Shown piece after piece: positions 37,435-49,241 of a stretch of 64,000 nucleotides of DNA. Source of the stretch: Balanoglossus misakiensis (Eukaryota > Hemichordata); assembly GCA_040954595.2 (NCBI GenBank), contig CM082595.2, positions 4,092,001 through 4,156,000 on the forward strand, read 5' to 3'. The notes beneath the pieces were generated by a model. It had not been told where the DNA came from. It did no database searches and saw only the letters and a program-made list of their open reading frames with translations. Made by a program: the position numbers and the translations under genes. How positions within the stretch are numbered: the first letter of the stretch is position 1; each line of letters opens with the position of its first letter.

Positions 37435-39621
37435 ATGGGCTGCTTTACATCCAAGGTGAGTACAGATTCTAAGTCATATTTCAAATCTGAATCTGATCTG
37501 TAACGATATCTCGCTCCGTTTTTTGTGCAACAAAAGTCGTATTTCTTACTTCCCGTTTCTTCCCCTTTCACCAGAAGGGACATTTTTAGTTCCTGTGTTT
37601 GAAAATTACCACCTTGTTCATGTATTCAGTGACTGGATAAAGTAGGGGTCTTAAACACATTGGCGTTTAAGTATACATGTAGTCGGTGAGGTGTCGTATG
37701 CTCCAACATGTGAAAGATAAAATCAACTACATGTACAGTGTAAAGTATAACTTGTGTTGATTCTAGATTTTTTTATTTAAATTACAAAAAAGTTTCAGGC
37801 AAATTACATTACTTTCTGGTCTGCATTAATGGAAATACGCGAACAACTCATTGATGTGGATCAGTTATTTACCAAATTGAACTAATAATAAGAAAGCTAA
37901 GCTTCGAGGATGTTCGCTGCTGGCGGGGTCGGTTGTACGGAATGCGGATCTTGCAAGATGTTATCGGTGCCGACGACGAAATTTGAAATATATCTGTTAT
38001 ATGTTGTGATAATCGCCAGAGACCGGGCGATACTTTTTCTTAATTAGTAACAAATCAGTCAAACAATTACATGGCATTATAAAAATCCTATTGAACTATC
38101 AGATCAATTAGGCTAAAACAAACATTCCAAGAATATTGCAAATATATGTATTTGCTTGGATGAAATTGTCGTGTCATCGAAAAATTATATCACAGATGCA
38201 GATGTGCACGTCCATTCGACCGATTGCTTTTGAATTATTATTGTGTCCAGAATGTAGTCTTTTGAACTATGAACACGTCACAAGGAGAATTCTTCAATGG
38301 CTGAACAACGGGCTGTCCTTTGGGCAATGATCAGTTCTCCTTTCGATTGTATTGAATGCATTTAACGTACAAAGATTCGACGAACTACGAAAATAGAGTC
38401 TGAGTATGAAAACTTCCTCTTAAAGAGTGAGTGTCGTCCCGTCTGCGACTGCGTGTAAAGATCCAATACGACACAGTTGATATATTGTCAAAGTCGGCGC
38501 AAAGAGAAAGTGTTACAATGTATGTCATTGCAAACATTGTGGTTGTTACTTTGTATTACACTATAGGGTAACTGCTACAATGTACACCATTGCAAACATT
38601 GTGGTTGTTACTTTGTATTACACTATAGGGTAACTGCTACAATGTACACCATTGCAAACATTGTGGTTGTTACTTTGTATTACACTGTAGTGTAACTGCT
38701 ACAATGTACATCATTGCAAACATTGTGGTTGTTACTTTGTATAACACTGTACACATCATGTAAGCAATTCATGTTTACTTTTTATCACATTTTATAAACC
38801 CTCTTCATCTATGTACAGACGGCGAAGGATGGGGACAATGAACTTGAAGAACTAGACATTAAAAAAACTAAAGTTGAAGAGCTGGACACGCTTTTTGAAA
38901 ATGCATCAGCCCCGTTGAATGAGGCAGTCGGGGTGAAGGAGAAGATTGACGAAGCATTGGCGGCGTTGAAAAAGTTGGCAGGCTTCACTGAAGATGATTC
39001 TCTGAAGGATATATTTCTCGGTCTCAAGGAGAGAATTCGTGAGTGAAAACTGTGTATGTGTGCGTGTGTGTAGATAGATATAGAGAGACAGACAGATAGA
39101 TAGATAGATAGATAGATAGACAGATAGATCTATACCGGTTGATTTTACAGACGTGTATGTCAGCGTCTATAGCCTCACATGATGTCATGGTTTCATCAGA
39201 TCATGATTTTAAACATTTTTTGTCTTTTCCCCTCGAAGCAAATCTAAGGCTGGAATTTGGTCCCGGGGACAAGTTCCAGCTGACGACCGGAACCGGATAT
39301 GCGGAGGACATGGCCGACATCGCCGACAAACTGTGCGATGCCGTGTCCGCCATCAGCGAGCTCGTCAACCAGATCAAGAGTCTGGTGGAGACGGCGGTGG
39401 AATCAGCCGAGGGAATCATCGAGCAGGCGGAGCAGTTCGAGGAAACGGTGCAGAACGCCGATCTGAACCCGTTGCAGATCCCCAAGGCGCTGAAGAACAC
39501 CCTGCACAACGTCACCGAATTCGGGAAGGTGGCGGACATCGTGAAGGCCTTCAAACAGATGATCGAAGACATGATTGCAGAAATAAAAGAAACCATAGAA
39601 GCGTTGGAAACAAAGAACTAA
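37435..39621 (+). CDS. Small helical protein with MGC (myristoyl/palmitoyl-type) start; function unknown
   Basis: Three exons: 37435-37455, 38819-39038, 39239-39621; 207 residues, phases agree. Exon 1 encodes MGCFTSK alone; Gly2-Cys3 is the classic dual-acylation signal (N-myristoylation, then palmitoylation), so membrane anchoring on the cytosolic face is likely. Residues 8-80 are charged and helical (NELEELDIKKTKVEELD, KEKIDEALAALKKLAGF). Residues about 81-207 begin LRLEFGPGDKFQLTTGTG and continue as amphipathic helices with heptad-like spacing (DIADKLCDAVSAISELV, SLVETAVESAEGIIEQ, KAFKQMIEDMIAEIKET), ending IEALETKN. I do not recognise the family; a helical bundle or coiled coil is likely. 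Exon 3 is strongly GC3-rich, like TTC34 nearby. The gene has its own TATA promoter and a poly(A) signal at 40047; it is tail-to-tail with TTC34. Confidence 0.75.
38512..38757. repeat. Four-copy 62-bp tandem repeat
   Basis: About four head-to-tail units of 62 bp, each with TACAATGTACACCATTGC and TTGTGGTTGTTACTTTG, in intron 1 of the small MGC gene, ending about 60 nt before exon 2. The units are nearly identical, so the array is recent. Confidence 0.9.
39070..39128. repeat. GATA tetranucleotide microsatellite
   Basis: TAGATAGATA-type run with GACA variants in intron 2 of the small MGC gene. Confidence 0.85.
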
Positions 39622-40489
39622 TTTGAAACCATTGAGATTCTATCCCGTTGGATAGTGGCTTTACTGTTTCATATCTGTTCTTCACAAAGATGCCCTGCAT
39701 AGTTCAGTACATGTACTCATAGGCGTCTCCTACATTCCATCGCGCATGCCTGATGGCAGCACACGTACAAATCCTTAATCCTTTCCAATACATATTTTGT
39801 AAGTCACTTGCGTCTCCATGGATATCGTCATCATGACAACCATGGTGTGAAGTTTGATTGTTTACTTCTCCTAAATTCAACCCGGAAATAATTTGATGAC
39901 AATATTGTGCGTGTATAAAGAAATAATTTACACAACTCGTCGATAGTGTAGAGGTAGCATTGCATTATGTAGGCTTTTATTTGGAAATTACTTGATTTTC
40001 CTGAAAATTGTGAATTTGCTGAATGTTTTAGTCATGTCATGATTGAAATAAACTCAATTAGACACCTGTAATGTAGTTATGGTGCTCACTACGGTGAGTC
40101 ACCTGATCAAACATCAGATGCGCCTTTCTTTCCATGGCTGTTATTGGACAAAATATCGAGCGTTCTGATTGGTCAATACACTCATTTTATTGGCGCACGT
40201 GTTCTGGCTTTTGAACGCGAAGTGTTGCTATAAATAGTAGAGTACTTTTAAAAATTGTCAACAGCATGCATTTCCAAAGCCTGGGAAATTATTCTCTCAA
40301 CTTCGGCCCAAGAAAGTGACGTCGTTCATAATTTCGCCCTCAATGGCAGTAAATGGAATGTTCACTTATTTAAATTATGTAAATATTTCTGATCACATGC
40401 TCCCAATCCCGGACCTTCTTTTCTAACGAAGATCCGACAAACGACCGAATCGTTCAGTCCAAAACAATCCGCCGTCAATAGGAATATGG
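39622..40489. other. Tail-to-tail spacer with two poly(A) sites
   Basis: 3' UTR of the small MGC gene with AATAAA at 40047-40052 (plus), and 3' UTR of TTC34 with a candidate AATAAA at 40186-40191 (minus). No other gene seen. Confidence 0.5.
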
Positions 40490-43400
40490 CTATTGGACAG
40501 AGCAGCCCGACCCTAATTGTTTATTGGCTCTTGTTCTCAGTCTTTTGAGTTCGTTGTGCTTCTCATCAATTCTCAGTCCGAAATCGCAAATCGTCAGGGC
40601 TTCTGGGAACTTTCTCTTGTCGTAGGTGTGCCGCGCGTAGCCGAGGAAGACCCGGGCGAGATTCGCCCTCCCCGGCCGGGAAGTGATGAGGCCGAGGGCC
40701 ACCGAAGAGTTGATGTCCAGGGCCCGGATGTAGTCGTTGCACGCGCGGTGCTCCCTCTCGTGCAGCAGATACACGTGACCCCGGGCGCAGAAGTCGCTGG
40801 CCAGGGGCGCGCTTTTCTCCAGCTTGAGAACTTCTGTCAGATCCGTCTCGGCCCTGTCGTACTTCTCTAGCCGGGTGAGACACTTGGCTCGCTTTCGGAG
40901 GAGGTCCGCCCGCTCGCCGTCACTCGCCATCACCGCCAGGCTGTAGAAATTCAGCGCTTCGCGGTGTTTGCTGTGATTGGTCAGGGATTCGGCCTGGTCA
41001 GATGCATGCTGGAATATAAATGAGATGAAATGAGATGCTTATGCGTAAGACACGAAATAAAATAGACCATTTTCTGAGCTTCACGAGATCCTGACAGATC
41101 CCGTGTGGCTGGGCAGTTTATATGGAAGGACATTCTCATATGACACGTGACAAAAACATGGCCAACTTTGAAAGATTACATCCGTCATCTTTCATTGTTT
41201 GCCAACAACATGCTAAACGTGTGTATGTGTATTCGCATTTCAAATCGATAATGGTGGTTATGGAGGCATTTTACCATGTAATTTGTCAGCCATTTTCTTA
41301 CCTTGACAAGGTCATCCCTCTGTTCCACGTCCAGAACTTTTAACACAAAATGTAGTCCCCGCAGGTCATCCTCGGCCAGTTTACCCAGATGTAGGGCGGC
41401 AAATGTCATGTTACCCAGTTTGGTGTGTATCAATGCGCACCTGGCTATGGCCGTGGGGTCCTTAGGAGAAATGTCTGTGACGCGGTTCAAGTGAGTCAAC
41501 GCCGCGCTGTAATTACCTGAAGGGGAAATTTGACGGACAAATTTGGTAAGTTTCGCCCGATATAACATCAGCACTGGCAGAAGATTGTGTGTGCAGAGTG
41601 TAAAACCCACTGACTTTCAAGGTCAAAATAAGATGTTCGTTGAATGTTGGGTTAGAAATTACTGTTTCAATTATGAATATTTCTTCACCTTCAACAATGA
41701 GGGTGTCCGCATACAAACTATGCCAGGTGGAATTGTCCTCGTCAAGTGCCACCAACAACTGTCCAATCAGCTTCGCATACGCAGCCATGTGAACGTTGTA
41801 GCGAGACACGCCCTGGGATAGCAGCTCGACGGCGTGCATGTGCAGCCAGTAGATGACGAGCAGGCGTGGTTGCTGTGGCAACGACGCGATGTGGTTCTTG
41901 GTCTCCTTGAAGTTGGTTGAAAGCGCGAGTATGTAGTCGGATACTGATTCCTGGAAACAAATAAACACATTTTAATGATTTGTTGCGAGTTTGGCAACAG
42001 GGTACAGGTGTTTGCCATGATAAAGTAAATTTTGTAAATATGCGCAGGGCTAAGAAACCATAAATACCTTTCGGTGGTTCAGCGTGAGATGCATACACGC
42101 CCTGCCGCAGAGGGCCTCCACGACATCCGGGTCACTGTTCAGCACGGTGGTAAAATCGGTGATGGCCGCCAACTGGTTTCCCAGGTGAGCGTGGCATTCT
42201 GCGCGGGCCAGCAACGACTTTGATGCTTTAACCCCTGCAATAAATGAAAAAAAAAACATGCATGAAAATTTCTTCCGTCTTAGAAAAAATACTGTCTTAC
42301 ACGTGACCGTGCATGATTGTCGTAAAAGTCAGCCATACGCGGGCCTAACATGGTCATTGTGCCAACAGTGTTCGCCTGTTGCATCGTGGACAGTGGAAGA
42401 ACTTCTAATTGTCTATGCCTGTACTTATGGAGACAGTAGTACCACAGACCCGCAGTTGCCCCCATGGCTCACGGACAGGGATTTTTGCATGCGAAGAACA
42501 TGACATTATTGGCCTGAATATTGTTCATCGCCGTGGCCAATTAACGAGCGGACGTCGATTCTTTTTGACGAGCCAACTCTACTGGTGGATACACCATATG
42601 GCATAAAACACGTCTCCCTGTAACTGAACGGATTGTTCGCCCGAATATGTATTTTTACACTCCCCTATTACCTCCGTGGTATGGTGGCAAGTGTGATTGG
42701 ACAAGTCATTGAAATATGGGTAATTATCCCACCCGCAAGTGGATGAGTCAGGAAATTATCAGAAAAACGTAGTGGTCGAAACTAGTCTGTTTTGCCATAG
42801 ACAGTACTGTCTATGGTTTTGCTACGGTCCCTCGTGGTTTTGCCCACGCTTTTAGTTTTGTATGGAATTCTTGAAGGGTAGCAGAATATTAGCGCGGTTT
42901 TATTCTTTTGACAGGAAGACAATTTTCGCTGTTGGTGACCGTCACACTCATCCAGTCAAGTCGACCAGGGAGGTCGCAGAGTCACATTTTTGTGCCAGAA
43001 ACCCAACCGCGCTACTAAAAAGGACGGTCACAAAGAGAGAAATGGTATTAATCTCTCACCTGTTGCTGCTATGGAAACCGTAAAGCAGTCAATAGCGTCC
43101 CTGATTGTCTGCGCGGTTCTCTCGCCTTCCTTCAGCAACTGCACAGCGTAGCGGTGGGCCTCCTCCTGGACGGCTACGCGGTCGCCGAAGTCAATCTCGG
43201 CGAAGGCGGTGGCCAGTCCCGTCGGGCCGCGGAGACGCAGCACATCCAGGTAGTCCTGCACGATAGAATGAATGTGCGTTATCGGCTTCCGTTTGCTGAG
43301 CACCGCCAAGATTTTACCGATGCACGTGGTACAGGAGCAGAGGTTTGAAATGGGGATAGGACGGAAAGTGAGGGCCATGTTATCGAAAAGCTCAAGACAG

Positions 43401-46400
43401 GGCGATTGTCAGCCGTCGCCCGGAGTTTTGGTTTCTCGGTCACAATCCCCCACCGTCTGTACAGCACTGTGTCAAAGCGGGCTCGTGCATAACCGGATAT
43501 GTACCATGTTTTCTGAAAACACATTTGCATAAAGCACAGGCAACTTGTCAGTTTAGCGAATAATAAATAAGGATACTGGCTGACTTTTGTAAGAGGTGTC
43601 AATGACGTTTATCACTCCACTCAATAGCTGGTGTTTCCACGTGGTGTCCCCCAGCAAATCGTAAACAAATCATTTCTTTCAGTGTATTGCTATGATATCA
43701 CTGAGGTAGCTTCGCTGTTGGACACACACAAAGACATACCCCTGACTGGTGGGTAGGGAGGGAGGGCAACTTTCTCTTTTGTTTTTTTACAATGGGGCGG
43801 TAAGATGCCCGGCGCCGCCCTGTGCCTGCGTGGATCGGAAGATGACCACCTGTTGATGTGGATAGTAAGGGTTTTAACAGTAGGAGCGCTGTGTGTCTGT
43901 GTTTCAACTTGGCCCCTACTCTAAACCCCTGTCTATACTCAAAAGTAGGTGGACCATTAGACCATTAGACTTTTTACGTCCATGATTAGACTAGCCCACT
44001 AGTCGCTTGGGGATTTTTAAATCTCAATACTTTTTGTGTTTTCGGTGTTTTTTTGTCTTAATAAATAATTGCAATACTTTTTGCTTGCATGCTTGCCTTG
44101 AGCGTGTTTTTGGTAGTGAGGCGAGTTTCGAATTTGGGACTGAGCTTGTGGTTTCGGGTAGCGGGCCTGCGCGTTCCCTACACATCATGAAGCCCATAGA
44201 CTTGGAGCAAGTCTAGCACGGTCCCTACTCCAAGCCCCTGTCTATACTCAAAAGTAGGCGGACCATGGAAATATGTCCATGGTCTCGCTTATACTTCCAT
44301 GGTTGGACAGACTCCGCCTCCCACTGTTCAAAACGCCCTCTGCTGTTTACTTCAATGTGAGGACGACGCTTTGTCTTTTTGCAATTCCTTCTTGTGCCAA
44401 TGGCGATTCACAAAGTCTCGCGAGATCCCGCAATGCGCGGAAAATCATCTATCCATATACAACAAGTGGCAATTCGTGTACTTACTGTGACAGCTTGTTT
44501 CGACTTTCCGAGTTTCATTCTCAGAGTGGACAGGTGCACCAGAGCGATTTCGTTGTCTGGATGTTGCTCGGTGAACTCGACCAATTCTCGTTCCGCCTCG
44601 TCGTGACGCTTCAGCTGCCGGAGCGCGTCAACTTTCAGCAGGCGAGCATTGACGTCACCGTGATCGACTAACTTCAAGAACTCGGCGACGTCCAGTGCAG
44701 TTTCTACGATTCTGGAAATGTCACGGAAGGTGTTACTAGTAACTCAAGTATCTGTGGTCTTATTAGGGGTCATATTGAAGTGCGTACGTGTACAGTCGAA
44801 CCTGTCTATAGTGGCCAGTCAAGGGACTTTCTTAAACTGGCCTTTATAGATGTGTGGCCTTTATAGACAGGTCAATTAATGTACATGGGGACTGTAACAA
44901 AGTGGCCACTATATAGAGGTGGCCACTAACAGATGTTTGACTGTATATAATATACATTATTTCACTTACTTGCTTGCCTCATCTTTCTGTCTCGATTTCC
45001 TTTCTCCCTGTTGCGTCACTGGCTTCCGTAGCGCCTTCTCCAATAACTTGTCTCCCTCTCGCCGCAGCAGATACTGCAACTTCCGTTGCTGGGAGACGGG
45101 AATGTCTGTGGCGTACTCCACGCTGTCCGTCAAATTGATGGCGATCGCTTTCATGTAGTCTTTGACGGCGCGATTCGAATCCTGGATGGTCAGATTTGCG
45201 TACCCTCGCCCGCAGAGCGCCTGCACGTTGTTCGGGAATTTCTGTACGGCTCTCACCAGATCTTCGAAGCCCCTGGCGGTCTCGCCGCGGTGGTAGTGGC
45301 ACATCCCCCGGGCGCAGAGCGTCGGACAGTCGTGGTCTGACTCCAGGAGGTTGCTGTACCATTGAACGGCTTCGGCGTGGTTCCCGCTCAAGCACAGGCA
45401 CTCCGCGCAGCCAAACGTCGCCTGCTTGTGCTTCGGAACCAAAACCAGAACCAACGTGTAGTACTGCATCGCCTGCTTGATGAAGCTGCTTTTGTTTTCT
45501 TGAGTCTTTCCGCCGAGGGCACTGCTCTTGGATTCCCGCTTGAACAGGGTTACCCTCTTTGCTGCCATTTCGAGCGCTGTTGTCACGATGGCCGTCCTAG
45601 AAGTTTTCCTCATATTTTTAAGGATCAGCGACTTCGAAATCGTCTTGTCGGTGTTTACAGCCGTGGTGAGATCTTTGACGGCGAGCTCGGTGACCTGCAG
45701 CCCGATATGACACTCACTGCGTAACACAAGAAGCTCGATAATTGTCGTTTTATTCGAGGGGTTAGATTTCGCGCTCAAGAACTGAAGAGCTTTGGTCAAT
45801 ACATTGACGGCGTCCGGAAGCTTTCCTTGTTCTTTTAAATGGTTTGCCAGTGCTTGTAGGTGTTTGGTATCGCCTGGTTTGAAGACAAGAACAAACTTCA
45901 GGCAGTCGACGACCAGGCTTCGCCATTGTTCCCGTGCTTTTTGGACGCCCTGCGCCTGCTCCGGTGGATCCGAAGTCGCGCATTTTCGGAAAAGTTCCAA
46001 AATCTTCGGCAAGTGTGCTTCCTGGTGTTGATGTATGTAAGACTCTGTCTCGCTGGGGTCTTCGAGAAATGCTTTCAGATAATTGGAGACAACGTGTTTT
46101 TCTTGTTTCCCCAGAAGAAAGTGGGCAAGCCCGCGTTGTAACATGATGTGAGTTGGTTTTGTGGAGTCCTTCTCGAGTAGTTCCTCACACCTGGTGATAA
46201 CCTCTTCATATTTCTTCTCACGAAACATGATCTCGATTTGTGTTGTGTTTGCCGGTCCATTAGAGGGCGCAACAGCCAGCAGGAACTCGCATATCTGATC
46301 ACAAGATAGCTCCACGCCATTCTTTAAGCGCGCCCTCTCAGCCTCGCTCGTCAATCGGCACATATCCTCTAGAATCGCAACGACGGCGTCGAGCGATTCC

Positions 46401-49241
46401 TTCGCGATGGTTTTCAGGTGCCCGACGGCGCATATCGGGTCTGCCGAGTAAGCCCGACAGTAGGCCGAAGCGGCAGGTTCAAGGCGATCTTCCAGCCGTT
46501 CCACGTCGCCTTCGATACACCTGGCTTCCGCCATATCCCGAGCTGCGCATGCGGAGATGTGACTGTTGTCGCTGCGCGGTATCCCTGTCTGTCGCCCGTC
46601 TTTTCCGCACTCAACTCCGCTATGGACCCCGGCCATTCTGTTTGAATCACGCGGCTTATATCGCGTCAGCGTCACCTCAATCGCAGCGTACTTTCTCCGG
46701 TTAAAACTCGTCGACTTCGCGAAAACCGCCCCGAGAGTTGTCGCTTTGGCCCCGGCACGGAGGCAAATATCCAGTTTCCTGTTCGCCAGTTGAATTTCAG
46801 TGACGCAGGTGTTTGTCAGGGCGAACGCCTTCAACGCTTGTCCCAGGACGTTCTCAACCGTCAAAGTCCGGTGGATTCGCAACTTGCGAGAACGGCATCC
46901 TTCTGCTGTCTTCTGGACAACGATGAGATAATCCGGACCTGAAATAAGCGGATATAACTTAAACTAAATTAATCCAAAAATCGCACAGAAAGGAAATCTT
47001 TTCAACCCACAACAGAACCGATGCGAACCCGATTCGCGCCAGTAACTTCTCTCAACTAAAGGGCTACGTTGTCGTGGCACCAAACACTGCCCGAGTCATT
47101 TTCTATAGTATAGCATTACACCATTGTTTTGTACCCAGAACAGGGGACTCCGACTGACGTGAGAACCTGCTATAGTCTGAGCCAATTTTGAGTACACCAT
47201 AAGTTGTTTTGCATTACTTTGGATGGGAACAGTTTAGAGTAAGGTGTAATCCAACTTCTCTTTTAACGAAACTGAATAAAGAAAACCTTTAATGACTGTG
47301 TTTTGCTGAAATATTTTGGCCTAGCTAGTAACACCAGCTGTTTGTGTTCACATTCACATTTGACGGGACAACAAAATACATGTACATGTATTACTGATTA
47401 ACTGACTGACTGACTGACTCATTAACGCCCTAGTTCTCCCGCATCGTCTCCTCCGTTGTCTTGACAGAACCCGTCCGCTGTACCGTCGAGGAGACATGGC
47501 GTTTATACACACGCACACGGCATGACCAGTCTAGCCTTCGCACCCCCTGCTGACAGATCGCTATCACCAAACGATACGTCACGGTGTTCGACTCCCAATC
47601 GACATGATTTGTGTCTGTTTTCGTACCTTTGTGTACAGTTTACTTAAGGCGTTGTGGACACCGCGCTGCGAGACGCTATAGAATGCCACCGTGGTAACCT
47701 AAGCCAGTAAAGTGGGACTGTGGGTCACTTCAATGTTGAGCGAGTACAGGCCTCGCACCAGACTCTTAATTTCAAATAGTTGCACTGCAACGGAGTCAAC
47801 ACTACTCTAAACATTAGTCCGCAGTTGCATGTAGTCACCAAGCGTTTTTACTGTTTTAAGTGGCACATTCCATAAACTTGAATTTCCATTTTTAATCAAT
47901 AAGTTTCCCCTTTTGGTTTTGCTTCTAACTCACAGAGACTTTGTGACTTTGTTAAGTGCACATCAAAGGGGGAAATTCAAAAGTCTGTCATTTTTGTCTC
48001 ACCGTCTACAAATTAATCGATAGCAGGAAAACAAACACACGCACGCATACATACACACACATGCATGCATGCATGCACGCACGCACGCGTACATGCATAC
48101 TCACTCCACATACGAATGTTGGTCATCTGGCCCATCTGAAAGAAATCTCTTGTAATGGTGACTGACGATATAATAGAAGCAAAAGTACTCTGTACAGGTA
48201 ATGCAACACCCATTAACAGCTCCAGCACGTGTACAATGTGATGACCGATATATAGTAGTAAAACGGCGAGAAAAGAGGACGATTGAAATGTTACACTTAA
48301 AGAACAGGGTAATTCTGTCCGCAACACGAAGTCTCGAAATAGGCGGAATCGCGCGACATTTTCCCCGACAAGAAGTTGCGGTCAGATGGTGTAAAAAGTA
48401 ACTTTTACACGACTTCAGTAAACTAACATAAATATTTTTGACCTACAGCACCAAAAGAGTACAACGGGATTCAAAATTTTCCTTGTTGTCATTTTTCGGT
48501 GCAGATCTTGTTGGAAATCTCCATCTTAGTGTTTGCATACTTACAGTTATTTGGCTGTGCTGACATGGTTGTCTTATTCCGTGGTGTTTCAAGCTGAAAT
48601 CTGGCAATGTAAAGAACAGAGGCATTCATTTGGTGATAATCAGAAATGATCATAGATAGTCATGATCAGTCATCGAATTAATTAATTTAATTTGTTTATA
48701 TAGTCTGATCACAAAATATAGCACCTTTTGTTTTGAAGAAATAATTTGGACCAACTAGATGGTGCGTGAAACAGTTAAGATTGGCTGGGGTTCAAATTTT
48801 GTAATTTCAACACGATTTTCCCTGCATAATTTCTCCCATGTAGGTTTTCCTGGACAAATGCAACTTTAAGTGACACGCGTTTTCTTGTTTTGTGACATCG
48901 GAATCGTGATGTACTACATTCGGTGCACCAGTCCTGTAATATTATTATTCAATTAATACTGCGAACTCTTCTCACCGATTTAAGATCTTCCAGTTCTCTT
49001 TAAAGAGATCTTCGAATTTCTTCCTTCGAAGCAAGATGCGCTGCTTTGCCTCTTCGACTCGGATCGCAGATTCGCGATGCAATTCTTTACGTCCAGCGAG
49101 TTCTCTTTCTTTGGGCGATTTTTCCGCGGAGGTGCGTGTCGTGTACGGCTTTCCGACGCCGCCACGCAAACGGCCGACGGTTTGGCGGTCGCCTGCGTTC
49201 TGGAGACCCGGAGAGGCCTGTTGTTGCCCGCTGTTAGGCAT
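40490..49241 (-). CDS. TTC34: TPR-repeat protein, probable TTC34 orthologue
   Basis: Ten coding exons: 48976-49241, 48545-48593, 48105-48135, 44970-46938, 44486-44711, 43060-43255, 42068-42234, 41689-41950, 41302-41516, 40490-41008; 1,299 residues, all phases exact. Tetratricopeptide arrays are helical protein-protein interaction scaffolds; the role of TTC34 is poorly known. Residues 1-115 (from MPNSGQQQASPG) are basic and polar with a helical stretch (RVEEAKQRILLRRKKFEDL). The giant 1,969-nt exon holds repeated TPR pairs (CDQICEFLLAVAPSN, RCEELLEKDSTKPTHIMLQR, RGMCHYHRGETARGFEDL, RGYANLTIQDSNRAVKDYM). Later exons add more (LVDHGDVNARLLKVDALRQL, ARAECHAHLGNQLAAITD, IARCALIHTKLGNMTFAALH), and the end is KRAKCLTRLEKYDRAETDL to GSGCSVQ. 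An in-frame upstream ATG exists, but an acceptor-like TTGCAG just before MPNSG suggests it is not used. The orthology call rests on recall of overall TPR layout and length, not an alignment. Confidence 0.85.
41061..41155. repeat. Dispersed repeat fragment, family with 62321-62498
   Basis: AATAGACCATTTTCTGAGCT...GAGATC...GACATTCTCATATGACAC is the inverted counterpart of the block at 62410-62498. It lies in a TTC34 intron. Related fragments are at 7763-7829 and 44411-44453. Confidence 0.65.
42795..42816. repeat. Perfect 22-bp palindrome
   Basis: CCATAGACAGTACTGTCTATGG is its own reverse complement with no loop. It is located in a TTC34 intron. It may be the core of a degraded foldback element or a chance palindrome. 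Confidence 0.9.
43913..44266. repeat. Pair of 45-bp direct repeats flanking a 264-bp segment
   Basis: CCCTGTCTATACTCAAAAGT with flanking bases occurs at 43913-43957 and again at 44222-44266, about 309 bp apart, same orientation, inside a TTC34 intron. The block between shows no coding potential. It could be a local duplication or the ends of an unrecognised element. Confidence 0.75.
44411..44453. repeat. Dispersed repeat fragment, family with 62321-62360
   Basis: AGTCTCGCGAGATCCCGCAA...GGAAAATCATCTATC is the inverse of the segment at 62321-62360, overlapping only intronic sequence before TTC34 exon 44486-44711. Confidence 0.6.
44791..44945. mobile_element. Pogo-like MITE, copy 1
   Basis: Starts TACAGTCGAACCTGTCTATA and ends ACAGATGTTTGACTGTA, giving inverted termini CAGTCGAACCTGT / ACAgaTGTTTGACTG flanked by TA, the target duplication of Tc1/mariner-pogo elements. 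The interior repeats GTGGCCA and TTTATAGA motifs. A shorter relative is at 56931-57037. It lies in a TTC34 intron; no transposase. Confidence 0.75.
48044..48100. repeat. ACAC / ATGC / ACGC microsatellite
   Basis: Compound CA, ATGC and ACGC repeats immediately downstream of the TTC34 mini-exon 48105-48135. Simple sequence. Confidence 0.8.

Noticed and set aside
39201-39596. 131-codon minus-strand frame opposite the MGC gene exon 3
   Set aside because: It is the antisense shadow of a GC3-rich exon; the plus frame has splice phase, promoter and stop that fit.
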